Shown here piece by piece: positions 10,496 through 19,000 of a stretch of DNA of 32,617 nucleotides; position 1 is the first letter of the stretch; each line of letters starts with the position of its first letter. This DNA comes from Paramarasmius palmivorus (Eukaryota > Basidiomycota > Agaricomycetes > Agaricales > Marasmiaceae). A model generated the notes under the pieces. That model searched no databases and was not told the DNA's origin. It saw nothing but the letters and a program-made list of their open reading frames with translations. The translations under genes were made by a program, and so were the position numbers. The stretch covers positions 1 to 32,617 of the forward strand of contig JAYKXP010000302.1 of assembly GCA_037176845.1 (NCBI GenBank). The letters are read 5' to 3'.

Positions 10496-11962
10496 GCCAA
10501 TATGGTCTATTGTAAGCATCTTGTTGCTGAGTACGAACTACGGATGACTCACCCAAAAGGTTTTGAAAAGGCGAGACGATGAGATTATTATTGGAGGTAC
10601 ATAAGTTACATTGACGGTACAGAATGATGCACGGGCACGGTATGTAATGTTGCACAGGCGTGGTAACTTTGACGGGCCGTGTGACTAGCGGCTATCCGGG
10701 AATACTATAGGCCCAATCATTCATTAAGGTGGTAATTAGACATACCTCTATACGTATCCTAGGTTTGGGGAAGGTTTGGAGGTTCAAGTCACAGTCGTAT
10801 GCCTATCATTGCCGCGTATGCGCTGGCGTTCCGCTTGCGCACGCATGCGTCAAAATTCCCCAGCCCCGTCTAATGCATTTCAAGCTTCAATATCTTGAAT
10901 GAGCGAAAGGTGACGGAAGACATACTCTTCAAGGATAATCGATTTTGTCTCGATGCCTCTTGAAGCACATAACGAGTAGGCTAAGGATTGAGAGGATAAA
11001 CCTCCGACCAACTGGAAGCTGGGAAGAAACCGAGTCGGCCTGCGCGGATCGCCTTCTTTCCCTATTTCCATCACCACGAAACGCGTTCAGCGCCATTCCA
11101 GCCTTTGAACAATGGGCCTGGAGCTGATCTAAACAAGGAGTAGTGGACTTTCATAACAAGAAATAAGTCGAAGCTGGTGAATGGGAAAACGACATTGGAC
11201 ATACACGGTGTGTACACCAGTGCAATCGAGCTTGGATTCTTGTAACTGATACATAGAGATGCAGTTACTTAGTCTTGAATAGCCCATGATACGGAGGAAA
11301 TCCTCGTCAAGATAGCCTGGCTAGGGAAAGGCAGAGCGAAGAGCCCGACTCGGAAAACCCAAATCTTCAGCACCGGGTCCGGGGACTATCCTTTGTTGAG
11401 CGGCTTCACGGTCCTCAAACCAATCTCCAAGCAATATACCTAGTACTCCCCAACTCTCGGATAATGGCAGTGGAATGAACGTTTCCCCGGCATGATACCT
11501 CGTCATCGTCTCGCTACCAAATCCGTGTCACATCAACCTCTCATCTGCTGCCCAAAACAACTGTCGTCTTTTTGCGCCATCTATCCATCACTGATTCTAC
11601 CTTTCTTGTATCCTACACACGAACGATGTTGAAGGCGAATCATAATATCCACTTTCATGGGCTTCCCTATCATTATCCCGGCGCCTTGCAGAGTCAAGAT
11701 CTTGCTCTCTTTCCCGGAGAATGTCGTACTCTGTATCTAGGAACTGCTCCACCTTAGCTCAAGATAGCGTTGTCATCCGGTTCTGGTAACCAGTTTCGGT
11801 CTGGGACTGCATCCAAGACTGGAACCGGAACCGGCATTCGTGAATTTCTGAAACTATGGTTCAAACTGGCAAAACCGGTTTGGAACCGGTTCGGACAACT
11901 GCATTCTGAGGCCGCCCAAAATGGCGTCTCATGCTCAAGTAAAACCTATCTCTTTCATCTAG
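10496..11962. other. Spacer without recognisable genes
   Basis: No convincing coding segment on either strand. At 11823-11894 an AACCGG motif recurs four times, including the close pair AACCGGTTTGGAACCGGTT at 11873-11891. These are palindromic 6-8 bp words that might be factor-binding sites; no partner is known. Confidence 0.45.
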
Positions 11963-12307
11963 GGGTCTCTTGCTGACCATTCTTGCTGTAGACATCCGAA
12001 GACCATCGAGCGGGTCACTAACAACACCAAAAAGGCTCGAGAGGCTCTTCTCCAGCGGCTCCATGCTATCACATCCACATCAAACAGTCATCTGTACCTG
12101 ACACCTGATGGGAGATACGATGCCCTCGATGGCGTTCTACGAGGCTTAGTCCAAGCATGCGCGTCGACCGTACTCCGCGATGCCTGGTTTGACTTAATAC
12201 ACAGGCACTTTTGTTATCGAGGTTTAAAAGCAGGAACGTCGCGAGCAACTTTGTCCAGCTTCCCGTCCGATGCTGATGGTGTTCCCAGCGGTCAGCGATT
12301 CCATTGA
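11963..12307 (+). other. Orphan open segment, possible exon or gene remnant
   Basis: A stop-free frame of about 114 codons without an initiating ATG. It reads as natural protein: KTIERVTNNTKKAREALLQR (helical, charged), then YDALDGVLRGLVQACASTV and RDAWFDLIHRH, ending at TGA (12305). A pyrimidine-rich tract ending in AG at 11991 could be a splice acceptor, but no upstream exon joins it in phase. I do not recognise a family. It may be a relic. Confidence 0.3.
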
Positions 12308-12663
12308 TGAAGATGGCGAACTCAGACTTTCCATACCCTACTTTACGAGAGTTTCTCTCCTGTTGGAAACAGTCGGCTCTTTAGAGCTTTAGCCATAGTT
12401 CTGGACACGTTAATTCTTCACCCCGAGTAGAATCGAACTTTATAGCCTCAAATTGATGAAGTGCTCGAATTTATGTATTGACGATGTGATGACTACTCCA
12501 AACTGTCCAGTCTGACACGATCTGACGTTGGGAGGTGCGCGGTAAGATCTTTTCTTGATCAAGATTCAAGCCGCTTTACGGCCGAAGCGTGGTTCCCTGT
12601 TACTGTGATGGTACACTTCGGCTGTGCTAGCGGACACCTTCCAAACGCATCACACTTGCACCC
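12308..12663. other. Spacer upstream of the HET-domain gene
   Basis: About 356 bp without a supported coding segment. It should contain the promoter of the HET-domain gene downstream; no clear TATA element was picked out. Confidence 0.4.
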
Positions 12664-14839
12664 ATGAAGTTCTCGGACGAAAACAGGACCAGCTCGGAAA
12701 CGCAGTGAGTTCATGTCTTCACACACTTTCAGCTGGCAAATGTCTTCCAAAGTGCTCCAATGGAAAACATGGTCTGCAAAAATTGCTGGGCTAGTCCACT
12801 CTCGAGAGAGTCTTGGAGGCGGCTTATAATAGGAGAAGAGCTCACCTATGCTACAACCTGGGGACAAGTTCAAACGTCTGCAGATCATGGATGCACTCTC
12901 TGCAGTGTGCTCGTCACCGACAAGGAGGACCACGAAGACCAATTTAACGTCATCCTGAGGATAGTAACTCCGATCCACCTCAGTGCTGGCTTTCAGTTCG
13001 TAACTCCTCTCAATGCCCAGATCATGGCGGTCAGATTAGAAGGTCACAGCATTGAAATTGCAAACAATGGATACTTTCTTTTCACCTCTTCGGGTATGGT
13101 TTTGATTATCTCTGCAAGATTTAGCTGAGCCTGAGCCACGCACAGATGACCCTGCTGCTACTGAAATTGTAGCTAGAGATCCAATAAGGGATGTAGGTTC
13201 ATCGCGAGCATACTCCCTAGCGCTAGGATGCCTACAAGACTGCATTGCAAACCACAACATGTGCCCCAAACCCGCAAACTCCCCGCGCCTTCCTACACGT
13301 GTCATTGATTGTCTCAATCCTGAGCGCCCAAAATTGCTCACAAGCCATGGAGAACCTGGTACATATGTAGCACTTAGCTATGTTTGGGGTGGCGGACAAC
13401 CCAACTGTACCGTCACAACGAATCTTGACACATATGCGCATGGGATCAGCTTGGATCTCATACCGAGAACGATTCGTGATGCAATCGAAGCTACCAATAA
13501 GTATGGCTTGCGCTATCTCTGGGTCGATTCATTTTGCATTATTCAGGATTCTAGAGAAGATAAACAAGTGGAGCTTACACAGCTACCCAGAATCTTCCGC
13601 GATGCTTATATCACCATTATTGCTTCATCTGCAAAATCAGCCTTTGCTGGCTTCCTCCAAGACCGTGATCCACCTGCCCCACCGCCTCCACGCCTCCCCT
13701 TCTGGTGCAAAGATGGCCGCCTGGGGTCAGTGTCTATCTGCCCCTTGTTCATCCCTTATGATGGATCACGTGAACCAGTCAACCAACGTGCTTGGTGCCT
13801 TGAAGAGCGCCTCCTCTCTGCACGTAAACTTGTCTATGCATCTGATACAATTCAGTATCACTGCCAGACTGCGGTCTCCTACATTGGTGGAGCTCATGCA
13901 GGTCCTCACAAAACAGAGCACCTTCCAGATGTCATGTTTGTTCCAGATGGTGAAATTCCTAAACACGTCGTGGGGTGGAAGAGGGGTAACTGGCGGCTGC
14001 TGCGAATGGAATGGGCGTCGGTGGTGATGAATTATACAGGACGTATTACAACGAAGCCAGGGGATAAGTTAACTGCATTTGGAGCAGTTGCAGAGCGGTT
14101 CCATCGTGTTTGGTATCCAGAATCAGAACCAGGAGGGACTTTGATGCAAGGAAGGTACCTTGCGGGACTCTGGGAAAAGTTCCTTCCACATGATCTTTTG
14201 TGGACTATTAGAGAAGACACCTTGCCTCATAAACGACCAGCGCTCTATCTTGCACCTTCTTGGTCCTGGGCATCTGTTGATGGGCAGATAAGCCTGTACT
14301 ACGCCTTGGATCAGCGATTGGACATGGCATTCGTGGAGGATCCCACACAGCTGAAGCAGTGTGAAGTATTGAAATGTGTTGTCGGCTTGGATGATGAACG
14401 TCTACCGCATGGAAAGGTCAATTCCGGTTTGTTGACCATACGTTCAACCATGATTCCCATAAAATGGAACATCAGCAGCGATGAATCGAGGCTGTTCACG
14501 TATAGGGATAACACGGAAGCTGGGCTGGAGACACTGGATGCTAGTCGGGTCGACGAATCTCTGTTGTGCGTAGGCAAGGTCTATGTCGATAGTACAGAGG
14601 AAGTACGCGGAGAAGTGTGGGCAGTTCCTATTCTATGGAACATGGGTCCTGCTCTTGAAGACATCCACGCCGCTGGCTTGTTCGTCACGCATGCTTCGGA
14701 TAAGCAATTCAGACGTGTCGGTGTTTGGGAGACCCCAGAGCTCTCGGAGTTGGGTGACTCTGAAGAGGATATGCAGTCAATGATGGCACGGTTCAACTTG
14801 GATGGGGACGGAGCTGTGACCATTCTGGAGATTATTTGA
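12664..14839 (+). CDS. HET-domain protein with C-terminal EF-hand-like loop
   Basis: Heterokaryon-incompatibility (HET, PF06985) type protein. In fungi this family triggers cell death on non-self recognition; other HET proteins have no known role. Core exons are 12760-13093 and 13125-14839 (682 residues from the ATG at 12760), joined in phase across an unusually short 31-bp intron. An upstream exon 12664-12704 (MKFSDENRTSSET), spliced over a 48-bp intron, also joins in phase and would give an alternative start. The N-terminus has a CKNCW...CTLC Cys pattern. The HET core (about 13355-13670) shows YVALSYVWGGG, LIPRTIRDAIEA, YLWVDSFCIIQD, IFRDAYITIIASSA and GFLQDR, followed by RAWCLEERLLSARKL, all typical. 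The last residues form NLDGDGAVTILE, a canonical 12-residue EF-hand loop pattern. Confidence 0.85.
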
Positions 14840-15270
14840 ACCCTATGTACAGGTTGTATGAAGAGCCTGAGTAATGAATAATGAGTCTTTCAGGAAATCA
14901 AACAACATTTATGCTGTCTCAGTGGTATGTCCGAGGCTAAGCGCTGCACTGAGGATGTTTTCTTCACCGAACGTCAGATCAGAATCGTGACTTTTCCGAG
15001 CATCTTGAGAGAGTAATCGATGGCGGTGATCCAACTGGGCGAAGAGTCTTAGAGGTAGAGTCTTAGAGGTCGAGTCTTATGAGAGTTGGGCAAAGGGTTC
15101 AGAAACAGGTCGTACGCACTCGGGCTACGATTCGGTCAACTTCGGTCCTTCCTATCTCTTCCCTTGTTGTGTCTACGGGCTGTCTCCATCCAAATGGCTA
15201 GATCTAGAGGTATCGTGAAGGTGTTGAAAGAGCCGCATTTTTCTTTATTTCGCGGACCTGCCGCGGACCA
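14840..15270. other. Left flank of the transposon
   Basis: No gene. At 15044-15085 the 13-bp word GAGTCTTAGAGGT occurs twice in tandem and a third, partial copy (GAGTCTTATGAGA) follows. The stretch ends at the target-site duplication of the large element. Confidence 0.45.
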
Positions 15271-15279
15271 CCGCTGTCT
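15271..15279. repeat. Left copy of putative 9-bp target-site duplication
   Basis: CCGCTGTCT here is repeated exactly at 25460-25468, and the two copies directly abut GGG (left) and CCC (right) ends of the element. Nine bp is a typical duplication length for Mutator-like elements. Confidence 0.65.
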
Positions 15280-15355
15280 GGGCTAGGGAAAATCGACGCG
15301 AAGGGGCGATTTCGGGCGATCGGGCGCGAATTTCGCCCAGATATCGCCTCGCTTC
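15280..15355 (-). repeat. Left terminal/subterminal repeat block
   Basis: After the GGG tip, the block from 15295 to 15352 contains GCGAAGGGGCGA, CGGGCGATCGGGCGCGAA and then the opposite orientation (TTCGCCCAGATATCGCC). The GGGCGA / GGGCGCGA words are the reverse complement of the TCGCCC / TCGCGCCC words at the right end. They are plausible transposase-binding iterations. Confidence 0.6.
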
Positions 15356-15862
15356 CCAGGCCACGTCATCCATCCTCGAAACTCAACCGCAACCTCATAC
15401 CTCTTGAAGCTCACGTTCAGTAACACTACATGACAGTAAGAGCAAGTAAATATCACTGTATAGACACCAAATAACAATATCCAGTAACTTCTGCCCATTA
15501 GATCTTTTATGTTCCTTGTATTCTCACAACTTGTAATACATGAATATTGGCACCTGGGACAACATCACATCTTGTGAGAGTTATATATCGCAAACCTCGC
15601 AAACCACTGGGTTTTACTTCTTTGAGCTAGTGAAATGAAAAATGAGATTGAAATATGGGGAATTATGTAGGAACCAGAGCGAAACTTGAGGATGTCGCTC
15701 TTAATATCAGTGTGTAACACTTCTCTCTCTTGAATTTGCGTACTGACAACTCCCTCTCAGTCATCTAAATCGTTATCTGGGTGATATTTGTCACATTTAA
15801 TCTCAACACACCATTAAACTAGGATTAAAGCATTGTGCCTCTGAATTTTTTCCTGCAACTTG
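15356..15862. other. Non-coding left arm of the transposon
   Basis: A/T-rich and without a supported reading frame. It sits between two GC-rich repeat blocks and 5' of the transposase gene, so it may form part of the promoter region. Nothing specific was identified. Confidence 0.4.
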
Positions 15863-15969
15863 TTCGCGCCTCTCTCGCGCCCCTCTCGCGCCCGTTTCGC
15901 GCCCCCTTCGCGCCCCTTCGCGCCTGATCTCGTCCTATTTCGCCCGGTGATCGCCCGATCTCGCCCGGT
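15863..15969 (+). repeat. Internal array of TCGCGCCC iterations
   Basis: About ten imperfect 9-12 bp iterations of TTCGCGCCCC / TCTCGCGCCC grading into TTCGCCCGG and GATCGCCCG. It has the same orientation as the right-end block (25371-25443) and is inverted relative to the left block (15295-15352). It lies about 120 bp upstream of the tentative transposase start. Confidence 0.75.
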
Positions 15970-16090
15970 ACAATATCTCAACCACGTTGGCGGACGAACA
16001 CGGAAGATACTTGTGGTGGCATCCAGCGGTATTGACTACACCGGGAAAACCTTTGGGCTGACAACTTGCGCAGGATCTGGCGCATAAACA

Positions 16091-19000
16091 ATGTCGAAGG
16101 CCTTGATAGCGTCGCTATCCGCACGTTTGACAGCCTTGACGACGTTGGAAATAACACGTTCGACGGACCAGCCGTTTACTTTCATGTCCCCTCTTTTCAT
16201 GCTTCCTGATGGTATGTTCTGCTTTGCAGTGAAAACTTGCATTTCCTCACGTTTATCTTGGTCGTCTGCTCAAAGGATTTTGTTCGCTCGATCTATAAGA
16301 AAATCAGACACCCAACTGGCTCTAGCCGTGCCAATGTAGGCGATGAAGCCTCGATCCCTATAGATGGTCCATTCGAGGCCACGTATGCCTCAAATAAACT
16401 GATTCCAGTCGTTGATCATGATGGTATGTTTATCAACAACACCTGTCTCTTATCAAGCTTATATATGTCTCTTTCTAGGAGCTATTGAGGCCATGGTGCG
16501 ACCTCTAATCTCAACAGGCCCCGCTATTATTCCAGGATATAATGTTCCCAGAGTTGCCGGTCAGTAATTTCGCCCGAAAACATGGTATTGGTGTATAGAT
16601 CTGATAGAAGAGCTAGCACCTACCGCACCTATCCATCCATGTTTACCACAACCAGCAGTTCATGTGCAACGGACTACGACACGGCCGATACAGTCATATA
16701 CTGCTCCGATACCGCAGGCTGGCACTTCAATCGCCATTTCCACAGAAGCAATGCCTGTTCCCCGGCCTACCGAACGAAAGGAAGCAGAAACGGCAGATGT
16801 TTCTACGCCTGCTTCTGTTCCTGCCAATACTCAGAGGATATGGAACTGTTGGCCTGACGGGGACATGTCACTCGACTGTGACAAAGCTACGTATGACTTA
16901 AACGATCAGTTTATGTCTCACTGGACGACTCGAAAGTCTGGGTTTGCAAAGAAGGTGCAAGGTGACGAGTCCGCTCACGATTGGAGATCGGGCAGGCGAG
17001 TTGAACGGCGCTGTCAAGGTATTATTGAATGTAGCTCATGCAACTACGTTCTACGACCTTTGACGAAGACGAACGGCCAAAGCACTCAGCTTGAATCTCC
17101 TTGTCCAGAGTGTAGCGCCTCGCTGATTCATCGGAAGTGCCTTGCAGTGGAGAAGTTGTGGTTCTATGACGATGGCAATAGAATTCATTACAAGCATGTT
17201 GGCCGTCACGACCATGCTCGCCCCCCGAGACTGTTGCACCTTTCAACACAGGAGGAGAAGGAGTTCGAAGACCTTGTCGTTCACCATCCACAAGTCAAGC
17301 CGAATGCCCTTGTTGTTGGTGTCCCGACTATGGCAGGGCCTGGCAAGTCTGTGGCAGAGATAAGCCCGCTACTTGCTAATATCAACCGTGTCTCCAAGGA
17401 GCGAACTGCCATCCGAAAGAAGTACATCGGAGGAACAAACATCGAGAACTTCCAGGAGGTACTTGCAGCATTCGACCGAGAGCATCCGAACTTCCTTCGT
17501 TTCAGCCAAAACGGCGCCGTTTCCGTAATCTGCTTGCAAACTCCATGGATGAGGTCCCAGTTAGCCTCAATGCAGGACAGTGTCAACGAGCCCCTCAACG
17601 GCCTTGTTTCTGACGCTGCACATAAATTCTGGCGCATCAAAACCTCTCTCCTTATCATCAGCTCTGTCTATTGCCACCGCCTTCATCGTTGGACACCAAC
17701 TCTGTTTACACAGTCTAATGGTGCTACTGCAGAACACTATCGCCTTCATTTTCGGATTTTGTTATCAAGCATTGCAGAAGAGCGAAAAACGACCCAGCTG
17801 CCGATTACTGATGATTTGTTTGCTGGAGTGAGTTAGTTTATCCACCTATGAACTTATTTGGGACTGATTGCCAATACAGGTAATCGACTTTTCTGAAGCA
17901 GAGCGCAATGGTTTTTGCCTTGCATTTGCAGATTTCTGGATGAGTCGACCCGACAACACCCGAACAGAGGAAGAGCTTCTTGCTGTTGCCGCAACTCTTC
18001 TGAAGGGCTGTAAACAGCATTTCCGAGCATCAGTTACACGCATCAAGAAGATTAGTGCTGTTGTTTCACCTGCTGAAAGTTCTCGATTCGAGTCATTGGC
18101 ACTCAGTTTGCTCCAGGCAAATGACTCTAATCACTTTCTTGAGCTCGCAGTTCAAGTGGGAAAAGAGTTTCCTGAGGCACGGTCGTGGCTAGCATGGTGG
18201 ATGCGAGATGCCCACGCGTCCATGCTGTTTCGCACGGAGCGAAGAATGGAGCCTGCCATCTGGGATTCAATTCCAGATTCTACGAACCCAGAGGAAGCCC
18301 TTCATTGGGTAATCTATAGTGGTGTTGGGAACAATCATGAGCTCCTTTCAGGACTTCGTGCGTTATTTGGTGTTGCAGAACACTTCCGAAAGCAATTTTC
18401 ACGAAGCTTGGGTAAGTTGTTTCCATTATGAATGTAAGTATCGAAATTGACTTCTAATGTCATGCTTCTAGCAGGCATACCATTGCAATACGGTCGAACG
18501 GAACCATGGAAAGAGGTTGCCAGATGGACAGGCACAACACACCCTGGACGAAATGGGAAGATCTCCGAGTCCGATAAAAAGACTCAAGCAGGTCGTCCAC
18601 CTGATACAAGCAAGGAGCTTGTTGGAAGCTCCCAGAAGGCGCCGAGCAAACAGCCAAAGGGTACTATTACCGACTTCTTCACCCTGGCCTCAAAGAGTAG
18701 CTCTGGTAAAACCGGTCTCCCCAGTTATGTGTGGAAGCCACTTACATGTTGGCTCGACACTATGCTCGAGCTCCTCTTCATTTCGGCCAGTCACAACTGG
18801 GCTGATTTCAGTGTCCGCTTTCTCCATATGGGTAGCCATCGCTCATTGAGGTCGCTCTATGAGTGCCTCCAATTCCGCCATCTAGCCACCGAACAGTACC
18901 TTCCCTTGCTATCCACAAATTCACAAACTGAGGGATATAACCGGGCTGATGCTGCAATCAGACTATCAACGGAGCTCACAGAGAATCGTGATGCATTTTT

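Noticed and set aside
15280..15969. Separate ~690-bp element bounded by the two left GC-rich blocks
   Set aside because: The blocks are inverted to each other, but I found no flanking duplication at the inner edge. The 9-bp duplication supports the 10.2-kb boundaries instead.
16036..16242. 68-codon minus-strand open frame with plausible composition
   Set aside because: It overlaps the likely 5' end of the plus-strand transposase gene and has no splice partner or motif. It stays possible because that 5' end is unresolved.
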